A stretch of 23,040 nucleotides of DNA, from NCBI GenBank assembly GCA_964580995.1, contig CAZOMV010000094.1:1-23040 (forward strand). The letters run 5' to 3'. The position numbers were made by a program, and so were the translations under genes. Source of the DNA: JAKJEP01 sp964580995. Its GTDB lineage: Bacteria > Planctomycetota > Phycisphaerae > Sedimentisphaerales > SM23-30. The notes beneath the pieces were generated by a model. It searched no databases and had not been told where the DNA came from. It worked only from the letters and a program-made list of their open reading frames with translations. Positions 7,540-15,195 of the stretch are shown one piece after another (position 1 is the first letter of the stretch; the number at the start of each line of letters is the position of its first letter).

Positions 7540-8409
7540 TTATCCGATTGTGTGGTCTTCAATCAACTCATGCACCATCGCCCGAATCCCCTCCTCGCTC
7601 GGATCGATATCCTTCTGCTCCGTCGCCGTCAGCACCACACTTTGAATCCGGTGTACCTTCGTCGGACTGCCGTCCCGCCCGCACCATTGCAGATCCGCCT
7701 GCACATCATCCAGATTCCATTCCTCAATCAATAACCCTTTGTGCTGTAAAGCTTTAATATCTTCTTCTCCCGCCCCCGCCTTCCGCAGTTCCGCCAGGCT
7801 TTTTGCCTTTTTATATTTCATCATCCATTTCGCCCCCGCTGGCCGCGGCTCATTCGCCGTCTCCATCACCGTCAGCAGAATCGGCAGCCGCCCCTGGATC
7901 TTCTCCCAGCCCGCCCCGATATTCCGCCGCACCGTTACCTCTTTTCCCTGTAGATCGATCAATTCCTCCACATACGTAATCTGAGGTATATTCAATTTCT
8001 CCGCCATCTGCGGTCCCACCTGCGCCGTGTCGCCGTCTATCGCCTGCCGGCCGCATAACACCAAATCATATGTCAGCTTCCGAACCGCACAACTCAAAAT
8101 ATAACTCGTTGCCAGCGTATCACTTGCGGCACATCGCCGATCCGTCACCAAAATCGCCCGATCCGCGCCCCGGTATAACCCTTCCCGCAGCACCTCACAG
8201 GCACTGGGTAGCCCCATCGTCATAATGGTAACGGTACCGCCGTACTTTTCCTTGATCGACAGCGCCAACTCCAGGGCGTTCAAGTCCTCCGGATTGAAAA
8301 TCGCCGGCAACGCCGCCCGGTTCACCGTCCCGTCATCATTCATCGCCTTGCCCGTCACCGCCTTGGTATCCGGAACCTGCTTGGCTAACACTACACAATC
8401 GTAAGGCAT
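7540..8409 (-). CDS. etfB: Electron transfer flavoprotein beta subunit
   Basis: A 289-residue EtfB. Recognisable parts are VVLAKQVPDT (6-15), NPEDLNALELAL (39-50), REGLYRGADRAILVTD (75-90) and RQAIDGDTAQVGP (121-133). The DGDTAQVGP stretch differs from the D-D-x-N-Q-T form of canonical mitochondrial-type ETF and is the form I associate with ETFs of anaerobes, including electron-bifurcating ones. That reading is inference. It is about 30 residues longer than usual at the C-terminus. AGGAGA precedes ATG at normal spacing. A promoter with TTGACA and TAGAGT elements lies 40-70 bases upstream, so this is the first gene of the etfB-etfA-acyl-CoA dehydrogenase unit, independent of rho. Confidence 0.95.
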   Translation of the reverse strand: MPYDCVVLAKQVPDTKAVTGKAMNDDGTVNRAALPAIFNPEDLNALELALSIKEKYGGTVTIMTMGLPSACEVLREGLYRGADRAILVTDRRCAASDTLATSYILSCAVRKLTYDLVLCGRQAIDGDTAQVGPQMAEKLNIPQITYVEELIDLQGKEVTVRRNIGAGWEKIQGRLPILLTVMETANEPRPAGAKWMMKYKKAKSLAELRKAGAGEEDIKALQHKGLLIEEWNLDDVQADLQWCGRDGSPTKVHRIQSVVLTATEQKDIDPSEEGIRAMVHELIEDHTIG

Positions 8410-8448
8410 TTACGAAATCTCCTATTCTCTTTCCAGTTAAAACGGCGT

Positions 8449-8477
8449 ACTCTATGCAATTCTCTCTTTGCTGTCAA
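8449..8477 (-). promoter_or_regulatory. Predicted sigma70-type promoter of etfB
   Basis: Reading the minus strand, TTGACA (8472-8477) is followed after exactly 17 bases by TAGAGT (8449-8454). The predicted transcription start is near 8442, giving a leader of about 33 bases with the etfB ribosome binding site inside it. Confidence 0.55.
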
Positions 8478-8665
8478 TCCCGAACCCAAACTCCGGTTTC
8501 CTCTTCTCGTTAAACTGTATAATGTCAAATTACTCAACTCCCCATTTTGAACTAATTCTCTAACCAGCCAACTGGCACAGACTTACGCACCCATTTAGAA
8601 TTTTGATTATTTGTCTTTTGAATTTATTTAGGTTTTAGATATTAGATTTAGGTATTATTGTTTTT

Positions 8666-9778
8666 CTACGGCAGACTATCCAAAAACGCCTGATTCGTCG
8701 GATGCTTTTTCATCGCCTTGATCAGCGTCTCGACATCCTGACCCACCTGCAAGCTGTCCAGATGCCGCCGCAGCCGGTATATCTTCTGCAGCGATTCCTT
8801 CCCGATGAGCAGCTCTTCCTTGCGGGTCCCCGACTCCGCTATATTGATTGCTGGATAAATCCGGCGATTCGCCAGATTCCGGTCCAGCACCAGCTCCATA
8901 TTCCCCGTTCCCTTAAACTCCTGAAAAATCACTTCATCCATCCGGCTGCCCGTGTCCACCAGCGCCGTAGCGATTATCGTTAGCGATCCGCCCCGCTCAT
9001 TCTTGCGGGCCAGCCCGAAAATCTGCTTGGGAAGCTGCAGCGCCTTAATGTCAATCCCCCCACTCATCGTCCGACCGCTGGATTTCGTCCAACTGTTAAA
9101 CGCCCGCCCCAGCCGCGTGATCGAATCCAGCAGAATCACCACATCCCGCCCCACTTCCACCTGCCGCTTTGCCTTCTCCATCGCCAACTGTGCCGTCCGC
9201 ACGTGGCTATCGATGGTCTTGTCATTCGATGAGGCAATCACCTCCCCCTTGATATTCCGCCGCATATCCGTTACTTCTTCCGGCCGCTCATCGATCAACA
9301 GCACAATCAGATCGATCTCCGGATGATTCGTCGTGATCCCGTTCGATATCTGCTGCAAGAGAATGGTCTTACCCGTCCGGGGCGGCGACACAATCAATCC
9401 CCGCTGGCCCTTTCCGATGGGCGTTAGCAGGTCTATCACCCGCGTCCCCAGCGGCTCCGCTCCCGTCTCCAGCCGAATCCGCTCCTTCGGATCCACCACC
9501 ACAAAATGATCAAAACTCACCCGCGTATCCAGATATTCATCCGGAACCAGGCCGTTTATCTTCACCAGATCGGTAATATCCGGACTTTTGCCCCGTTTCC
9601 CGTTAAATTTCGCCTCGATCATCAAGCCATTACGCAACCCCAAATTCTTGATGATATTCACGCTCACAAACGGATCGATATCCCGCGGTACATAAAAATA
9701 CCCCGGTTCCCGCAAAAATCCATGCCCCTTTTCCGTGATCTCCAACATACCTTCTACTGTGTTATTTTCTTCCGTCAT
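8666..9778 (-). CDS. rho: Transcription termination factor Rho
   Basis: A 370-residue Rho helicase, the hexameric RNA-dependent ATPase that ends transcription. The N-terminal RNA-binding (cold-shock-like) domain covers about 8-80 (GMLEITEKGHGFLR, FYVPRDIDPF, INGLVPDEYL). The ATPase core has Walker A in GLIVSPPRTGKT (127-138), IDERPEEVTDMRR (152-164), Walker B VVILLDSITR (203-212) and the GRTMSGG loop (235-241). It is shorter than E. coli Rho (419) because it lacks most of the N-terminal helical region and any insertion. The start lies 7 bases after the stop of the MetF fusion gene. The GAGGAG in that gap is only about two bases from the ATG, so translation is probably coupled to the upstream gene. 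Confidence 0.96.
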   Translation of the reverse strand: MTEENNTVEGMLEITEKGHGFLREPGYFYVPRDIDPFVSVNIIKNLGLRNGLMIEAKFNGKRGKSPDITDLVKINGLVPDEYLDTRVSFDHFVVVDPKERIRLETGAEPLGTRVIDLLTPIGKGQRGLIVSPPRTGKTILLQQISNGITTNHPEIDLIVLLIDERPEEVTDMRRNIKGEVIASSNDKTIDSHVRTAQLAMEKAKRQVEVGRDVVILLDSITRLGRAFNSWTKSSGRTMSGGIDIKALQLPKQIFGLARKNERGGSLTIIATALVDTGSRMDEVIFQEFKGTGNMELVLDRNLANRRIYPAINIAESGTRKEELLIGKESLQKIYRLRRHLDSLQVGQDVETLIKAMKKHPTNQAFLDSLP

Positions 9779-9785
9779 GGCTCCT

Positions 9786-12251
9786 CTAGCGACTTACTTT
9801 TCGGTTGGCGCGACAAAATTCCCCCATCAATTCCATCGCCTTCATACTCCGTTCCGCACTGCCATCCTGTTTGGCAAAGGCGTCCACCAGCTCCAGCAAA
9901 TCCGGATCCACAGGCTTCAACCCATATTCGTGCGCTACATTCACTATCCCCGCGTCCAGGCCGTATTCCATCGCCTTGGCCACATACGCGCGGCATACTC
10001 CTATCTTACGACCCGGTAAATCCTTCACACTGTTGGAGATACCCAGCGAAGTGTGTACTCCCTTCATCTTCGGATCGGTCGTTATCTTCCGGATCGTTTC
10101 AAACGCCCGGTACGTATATCCGGGGGTATCCGGCGACATCGGCATATCGATCGCCAGCGGAAACACCGTCGAATCAAAAAACAACTCATCCGGCATAAAT
10201 CCATATTTCCCAACGGCCGCCTCAAATATCTCCCGGGCCATCTCATGCAGTTCATTCATCGAATAGGCGCCGTCACTGCCTGCTTCCTTGTCCGATACCA
10301 GAAGCCCAATCACCTTGAAGGGATACTTCTTCGCTAAGGGAAGTATTCTCTCGATTGTATAGGTTTTCACAGAATTAATCAATGGCTTTGGTGAATTTTT
10401 CGGCAAATCCCGATAATATTCCTCCAAACCCGCCTGCAATACCTTGTCGTTGCTGCTATCCACACACGGCGGTACGCCCTGGCTGTGCTTTTTCACCAGA
10501 CGGACATACTGACACATCAATTCCTCCGCCAGCTTCGGATCGTCCTCACCAAAGGCATCCACATTGATCGCTATATAATCCGCATGGAGCGCCGCCTGCG
10601 AGGTAATCAGCGAAATCATATAATCCAGCGCCCCGCTCGGTTTATCATAGGCTCCCGAACCCATGGCGTGCACTTCCTTCATCGCCGCCCCCGGCTTGGG
10701 AATACTCGCATGTACGCTTTCGCCGATCTGGATCAGTTTTACCTTCTTCATATGGTCTTTCCCAAACAAATAATTCAAAATCGAAGACGTTCCTGCCAAT
10801 TGAGGATCACGCTTCTTGTTCAGCGTCTCCGCTAACTTCTTCAGACCTTCTTCACCTTCACTGGCGGCCGCTTCGTAAATCAATTCGCCAACACACTTTA
10901 TATCCGGGTTATTCCCGCAGGTACCATCCGGATTCGCGTCGCCACAGGGAGCATTCGTTAGTCCCTTTTCGCATTTGCCCATACTGCAAATGCCAAAATT
11001 CTCGACTAAAAAGCAGTCCCCGCACTCTTCACAGTCAAACATCATGGATTTAACTGGCTTTTCAAATCCATCAAAGAACATCTTATACAGCAAACCCCTG
11101 CCCTCACGCAAGCCTTTACTTGCACCAAATAATTTTTTTAGCCCCCCGTGCAGCCCCTTGCCAGGCGCCAGGAACATATTGTGGAACAGATCAAAGGACC
11201 GTTTATGGAACCCCGGCGACGGTTTAGATAGCGTCCGCCGCTGATTTCCCCCTTTATAAAGGTAAAATCCGTCCTTCACCCCAAAATCCAGATTATTTTG
11301 ATACTCCCGCCAGTTTTTTCCTATTTTTTTGGCTTTTTCCAGGATTTCGATCATCATCCCAAAGTCCAATAACCCGCCCAGATCGATCCCCACCGCCCCC
11401 ATCTCCCGGAACATCGCCACCTGCTGGGCCGCTCGTTCCAGATGCTGCTCCGCCGTCTCGCTGCCTAGCTTCTCAAACAATTCCTTCGTCACCACGCAAC
11501 CCGGCAGCTTCCCCGTATGCATCAGCCGCGGCGCCGGCGTCATCGTCGTCAGAACGTAAACGTTCCCAAATACCGGTACCGCAAGACTTTGCTCCTTCAG
11601 ATACCGGAACAGTTCCTCGCATTTCCGCCAGTCCCACCCCAACTGCGTAATCAGGCAATCCGCCCCCGCCATCAGCTTCTTGCCCATCTTAAAATACTGC
11701 TGCATCTGCGACGCCTCGGTATATTTATACTGCGAGACCGCCGCCGCCACATAAAACTGATGCGCCTTGTCAAAACTGCCCGGCTTGGCCTTGGCCAGGC
11801 TATCGCAGTTCATTTCCTTCAGCAGCGCAATCAAATCCGTCGAGTCCAGCTCAAACACCCCCTTGCTGTCCGCTGGCTTATCCCCCGTCAACGCCAGCAC
11901 CGACTCGATCCCCAGCTTCTGTAAACCCGTTAAATAGCTGAGGATACCGTCTTTATTATGATCCTTCGTCGTCACATGCGGCACCACATCCAGGTCCGCC
12001 CACAGCCCCTTCTTATCCAGAATCGAATAAATATCCGCCGGACTCATACTGGCCACCCCGCCCGGACTTTGCGGTATCGTGATCCCCGCCAGCTCAAATT
12101 CCGCCGGGATCTGACCCTTCTTCTCCCCATACTCCTGCAAAAATTTCTCAAAATTAACGATATTATGCCCCGGTAGCGGCACAAACTCCGCCAGTACCAA
12201 AAACCGATCCGAACTCTGCACCAGATTCTTAACTCTTTTTCTACTATCCAT
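9786..12251 (-). CDS. metF: Fusion: methylene-THF reductase (MetF) + MetV-like Cys domain + pterin-binding methyltransferase
   Basis: An 821-residue three-part protein of folate C1 metabolism. Residues 1-310 are a MetF TIM barrel (LAEFVPLPG with Glu22 at the catalytic-acid position, ESVLALTGDKP, ADCLITQLGWD, PVFGNVYVLT, GAVGIDLGGL), reducing methylene-THF to methyl-THF. Residues about 355-455 are an MTHFR_C/MetV-like domain with eight cysteines (C407, C410, C413, C422, C427, C436, C445, C453) in FDCEECGDC and NAPCG...DGTCGNNPDIKC, fit for Zn or Fe-S binding. Residues about 503-821 are a pterin-binding methyltransferase domain like AcsE or the MetH folate domain: IGESVHAS, INVDAFGED (N563, D565), CVDSSN (D598, N601), LINS (N626), FFDSTVFPLA (D693), LGISN (N740), YGLDAGI. 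One polypeptide could thus make methyl-THF and hand the methyl to a corrinoid protein. GGAG lies about 10 bases before ATG. No corrinoid domain, acs or fhs gene is visible here. Confidence 0.9.
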   Translation of the reverse strand: MDSRKRVKNLVQSSDRFLVLAEFVPLPGHNIVNFEKFLQEYGEKKGQIPAEFELAGITIPQSPGGVASMSPADIYSILDKKGLWADLDVVPHVTTKDHNKDGILSYLTGLQKLGIESVLALTGDKPADSKGVFELDSTDLIALLKEMNCDSLAKAKPGSFDKAHQFYVAAAVSQYKYTEASQMQQYFKMGKKLMAGADCLITQLGWDWRKCEELFRYLKEQSLAVPVFGNVYVLTTMTPAPRLMHTGKLPGCVVTKELFEKLGSETAEQHLERAAQQVAMFREMGAVGIDLGGLLDFGMMIEILEKAKKIGKNWREYQNNLDFGVKDGFYLYKGGNQRRTLSKPSPGFHKRSFDLFHNMFLAPGKGLHGGLKKLFGASKGLREGRGLLYKMFFDGFEKPVKSMMFDCEECGDCFLVENFGICSMGKCEKGLTNAPCGDANPDGTCGNNPDIKCVGELIYEAAASEGEEGLKKLAETLNKKRDPQLAGTSSILNYLFGKDHMKKVKLIQIGESVHASIPKPGAAMKEVHAMGSGAYDKPSGALDYMISLITSQAALHADYIAINVDAFGEDDPKLAEELMCQYVRLVKKHSQGVPPCVDSSNDKVLQAGLEEYYRDLPKNSPKPLINSVKTYTIERILPLAKKYPFKVIGLLVSDKEAGSDGAYSMNELHEMAREIFEAAVGKYGFMPDELFFDSTVFPLAIDMPMSPDTPGYTYRAFETIRKITTDPKMKGVHTSLGISNSVKDLPGRKIGVCRAYVAKAMEYGLDAGIVNVAHEYGLKPVDPDLLELVDAFAKQDGSAERSMKAMELMGEFCRANRKVSR

Positions 12252-12392
12252 TTAACATCTACTCCAATAACAGATAAAATCTTTCACCATCTCAAACCAT
12301 TCAATCAGGTTAATATGATCACCAAGGCGGTCCCAGCTTGACCCTACCGCTTGCACAAAATCAGACCAAAACTCATCCGCCGATTTTAGACC
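12252..12392 (-). CDS. Possible small ORF or leader directly before metF
   Basis: An open frame of 46 codons on the minus strand ends with TAA (12252-12254) touching the metF ATG (TAAATG). Its translation is rich in aromatic residues (EFWSDFVQAV, HINLIEWFEMVKDFICYWSR). There is no ATG at its head. A GTG at about codon 13 or an ATG at codon 35 could start it, neither with a good ribosome binding site. The predicted metF promoter would start RNA near 12392, so this segment is also the 141-base metF leader. It holds a hairpin (CAAGGCGGT 12323-12331 with ACCGCTTG 12346-12353, one bulge). It may be a leader peptide, a remnant of a lost gene, or chance. Confidence 0.3.
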   Translation of the reverse strand, partial: GLKSADEFWSDFVQAVGSSWDRLGDHINLIEWFEMVKDFICYWSRC

Positions 12393-12398
12393 CTACCC

Positions 12399-12427
12399 AT
12401 CTTATATAACTGTGCGAAAAATCACAA
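12399..12427 (-). promoter_or_regulatory. Predicted promoter of the metF fusion-rho unit
   Basis: On the minus strand TTGTGA (12422-12427) and TAAGAT (12399-12404) are 17 bases apart. They place the RNA start near 12392, about 141 bases before the metF start codon. The match to consensus is moderate. Confidence 0.4.
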
Positions 12428-12537
12428 TCCCATTTTTGATTTTTCCCTGTTATTCCCGACCTCTCTTATCACCGCCTCTTTAACGGTTTTTTAATTCAAC
12501 TTCAAATCTTCGTTTTTTCACAAATATCTATACACTC

Positions 12538-12566
12538 TTGATTTTCCAGGTATGAATTAGTATGGT
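12538..12566 (+). promoter_or_regulatory. Possible promoter of the Gfo/Idh gene
   Basis: TTGATT (12538-12543) and TATGGT (12561-12566) are separated by 17 bases and lie about 75 bases before the start codon, in AT-rich sequence between two divergent units. The match is modest. Confidence 0.3.
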
Positions 12567-12639
12567 ACTTACTATGTTGCATATTTAGTTTTACGTCACT
12601 CAAGTTGTAATAGTAGGCATATTATAAGGAGCCATCACT

Positions 12640-14025
12640 ATGAAACGACCAGGGATTCATGACAAGGTAAAATCGTTGGGGACAACACCTGATAAATTTT
12701 CTCGCCGTCAGTTTCTGGCACAGAGCGGCCGGGTGGTGGCCGGTTCCTTCCTTGCTGGGGTCTCTCTGCCTGGCGCCTATGCTGCCGAGGACAATACGAT
12801 CCGGCTGGCACTGATCGGATGTGGCGGTCGCGGCAGCGGCGCGGTAGGAGATGCCCTGTCTTCCACGACCGGCCCCACCAAACTGGTGGCCATGGCCGAC
12901 CTTTTCGAAGACCGGCTGACCAGATCGTATGACGCCCTCCGGGAGATGTTCGGTGAACGGATCGACGTACCCCCAGATCAGCGGTTCATTGGTTTCGATG
13001 CCTATCGCAAGGCAATTGACTGCCTGCGGCCCGGTGATGTAGTGATCCAGGCCACTCATGCGGCCTTCCGGCCGGTACATATCGCCTATGCCGTCGAGAA
13101 GGGGGTGAATGTTTTTATGGAAAAATCCTTTGCTCCTGATGCGGGCGGCACCCATAAACTCTTGCGGCTGGCGGAGGCGGCGAAAGAAAAGAACCTGAAG
13201 ATCGGCTGCGGCATCATGTGCCGCCATTCGTCCGCGCGGCAGGCCCTGATCCAGAAGATCCGGGACGGGGCCATGGGCCAGATCCAACTGATCCGCGCCT
13301 ACCGCATGGATTCCGGCGCCCGGATGGAGCCGTTCCCAGGCAACGAGAACGAGCTTTTCTGGCAAATCCGGCGTCCGTACTACTTTATGTGGGTCTCGTC
13401 CGGAAATTTCATCGATCTTATCATTCACCAGGTGGATGAATGCTGCTGGATCAAGGACGGCTGGCCCGTCACGGCCCAGGGATTGGGCGGCCGGGAGCCT
13501 AACAGCACCGATTGCAGCCAGAACCTCCACAGCTATGCGGTGGAATACACCTTTGCGGACGGCACCAAAGCCATGGTCAGCAACCGGGGCATGCCGAATT
13601 GTTATAATGAATTCGCTACGTTTGTGCATGGGGCGGGCTGCGCGGCCCAGTTCTCCGGCAATGTGCATGCCCCCACCGTACAGATCTACCAGGATCAGCG
13701 GATGGACAAAAACAATATTACCTGGCAGCCGGAGAAGGAGAAGATGAGTCCCTATCAGATGGAGTGGGATACGCTGCTCAAGGACATTCGGCAGGACCAG
13801 CCGCACAATGAGCTTCAGCGGTCGGCGTATTCGAATCTGACCTGCATTATGGGACGGGCAGCCATTCACACCGGCAAGATCATCACCTGGGATGAGGCCA
13901 TGGCCTCCAATTTTACCTTTTGCCCCAACCTGGCTGCCTTAACCCAGGAGAGTCCGGCGCCGGTGCAGGCGGATGCCCAGGGACGTTATCCGGTGCCGAT
14001 CCCGGGCATGTGGACAGAACTCTAA
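12640..14025 (+). CDS. Tat-exported Gfo/Idh/MocA family oxidoreductase
   Basis: A 461-residue NAD(P)-dependent oxidoreductase family protein, probably acting on a sugar or sugar derivative outside the cytoplasmic membrane. A twin-arginine signal is clear: SRRQFL (21-26), a hydrophobic stretch to about 44, and AYA-AE at 46-50 as the cleavage site. The Rossmann domain starts with LALIGCGGRGSG (57-66). The family EKP motif reads EKS (161-163), so the lysine is kept but the proline is lost. The C-terminal half has the form common in planctomycete paralogues (HQVDECCWIKDGWP, NNITWQPEKEKMSPYQMEWDTLLKDIRQDQPHNE region, LTCIMGRAAIHTG). AAGGAG lies 8 bases before ATG. The ThuA-domain gene follows on the same strand after about 117 bases, and the two are probably co-expressed for extracytoplasmic sugar catabolism. 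Confidence 0.93.
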   Translation: MKRPGIHDKVKSLGTTPDKFSRRQFLAQSGRVVAGSFLAGVSLPGAYAAEDNTIRLALIGCGGRGSGAVGDALSSTTGPTKLVAMADLFEDRLTRSYDALREMFGERIDVPPDQRFIGFDAYRKAIDCLRPGDVVIQATHAAFRPVHIAYAVEKGVNVFMEKSFAPDAGGTHKLLRLAEAAKEKNLKIGCGIMCRHSSARQALIQKIRDGAMGQIQLIRAYRMDSGARMEPFPGNENELFWQIRRPYYFMWVSSGNFIDLIIHQVDECCWIKDGWPVTAQGLGGREPNSTDCSQNLHSYAVEYTFADGTKAMVSNRGMPNCYNEFATFVHGAGCAAQFSGNVHAPTVQIYQDQRMDKNNITWQPEKEKMSPYQMEWDTLLKDIRQDQPHNELQRSAYSNLTCIMGRAAIHTGKIITWDEAMASNFTFCPNLAALTQESPAPVQADAQGRYPVPIPGMWTEL

Positions 14026-14142
14026 GCAGCCTCCTATACTCCAATCCGGTTGAGAAACAACGCCGCGGCTGGCGGACGAACCATTGGATTGATGATGGAA
14101 TGTTTTTCCTTGCAGGAAAAGGATACGAAGGTGTACCAGAGT

Positions 14143-15177
14143 ATGTATGCAATAAAGATGGCGGTAGTGGTGTTTCTGGGACTGGCATTTCTATCGTGGG
14201 TGCCAGCGAGCGCAGAGGATCCGTGGGTCATTTTTGAAGGCAGGGAAGGCCCCGGCCAGGGCAGGCATATTGTTTTTGTTACCGGTGACGAGGAATACCG
14301 TTCGGAGGAATCCATGCCCCAACTGGCCAGGATTCTGGCGGTGCACCATGGTTTCAAATGTACAGTCCTGTTTGCTGTCAACCGGGAGACCGGTGAGATT
14401 GACCCCATCACGGTCGATAACATTCCCGGTGTGGAAGCCCTCCAGACGGCCGACCTAATGGTGATTTTTACCCGGTTTCGCGAACTGCCCGACGAGCAGA
14501 TGAAGCATATTATCGATTACACCGATTCCGGCAAACCCATTCTGGGATTGAGGACCGCCACCCATGCCTTCCGGTACGAAAAACACAAGGACAGTCCCTA
14601 TGCCAAATACAGTTTCCAGGATCAGGGATTCGAAGGCGGGTACGGGCGTAACGTTCTCGGTGAGACCTGGATCAATCACTATGGCGTTCATCAAAAAGAA
14701 AGTACCCGCGGGATCGTGGCAAAAGGCAGGGAGGATCACCCGATCGTGAAAGGCGTGGCCGATATCTGGGGACCGTCCGATGTGTATGAGATTACCAAAC
14801 TGAGCGGAGACAGCCAGCCGCTGATCCTGGGACAGGTGCTCCGGGGAATGAATCCCGCCGACGAGCCGAATCCCGAAAAGCAAGTAGTGCCGGTAGCCTG
14901 GACGAAGACTTATACCGGCGGGCAGGGAAAAACGGCCCGCGTTTTCACGACTACCATGGGACACGGCGACGATCTTAAAAGTGAGGGTTTTCGCCGCCTG
15001 CTCGTGAATGCCTGTTACTGGTGCATGGGTATGGAGGATCAAATCCCGGACCAAAGCAAGGTTGACTGGGTGGGAAAGTATGAACCCAATCCGATCGGCA
15101 CGAACAACCATAAAAAAGGATTAAAACCATCGGATCACCGCCTGCGCAGAGAGGATCAAAACCGGGAACAAAAATAA
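14143..15177 (+). CDS. Secreted ThuA-domain protein
   Basis: A 344-residue protein with a Sec signal peptide (MYAIKMAVVVFLGLAFLSWV, PASA-ED cleavage near 24) and a ThuA-like glutamine-amidotransferase fold. Visible parts are RHIVFVTGDEEYRSEESMPQLARIL (41-65), LMVIFTRFRELPDEQ (105-119), GKPILGLRTATHAF (130-143), HPIVKGVADIWGPSDVYE and the GHGDDLKSEGFRRLLVNACYWCMG end. The turn that bears a Cys nucleophile in amidotransferases reads GLRTATHAF, so hydrolase chemistry is unlikely. Such proteins occur beside trehalose or sugar oxidoreductases (ThuA/ThuB), as here beside the Gfo/Idh gene. The frame is open upstream from a TTG at 14050, but the ATG at 14143 gives an intact signal peptide with AAGGTG upstream. 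The C-terminal tail is basic. Confidence 0.88.
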   Translation: MYAIKMAVVVFLGLAFLSWVPASAEDPWVIFEGREGPGQGRHIVFVTGDEEYRSEESMPQLARILAVHHGFKCTVLFAVNRETGEIDPITVDNIPGVEALQTADLMVIFTRFRELPDEQMKHIIDYTDSGKPILGLRTATHAFRYEKHKDSPYAKYSFQDQGFEGGYGRNVLGETWINHYGVHQKESTRGIVAKGREDHPIVKGVADIWGPSDVYEITKLSGDSQPLILGQVLRGMNPADEPNPEKQVVPVAWTKTYTGGQGKTARVFTTTMGHGDDLKSEGFRRLLVNACYWCMGMEDQIPDQSKVDWVGKYEPNPIGTNNHKKGLKPSDHRLRREDQNREQK

Positions 15178-15195
15178 ACTTTTGTACCCTAAGGC

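Noticed and set aside
14104..14120. 7-bp hairpin TTTTCCT-TGC-AGGAAAA before the ThuA gene
   Set aside because: AT-rich short stem without T-run or repeat copies; may be chance. It was not used as a terminator or regulator.
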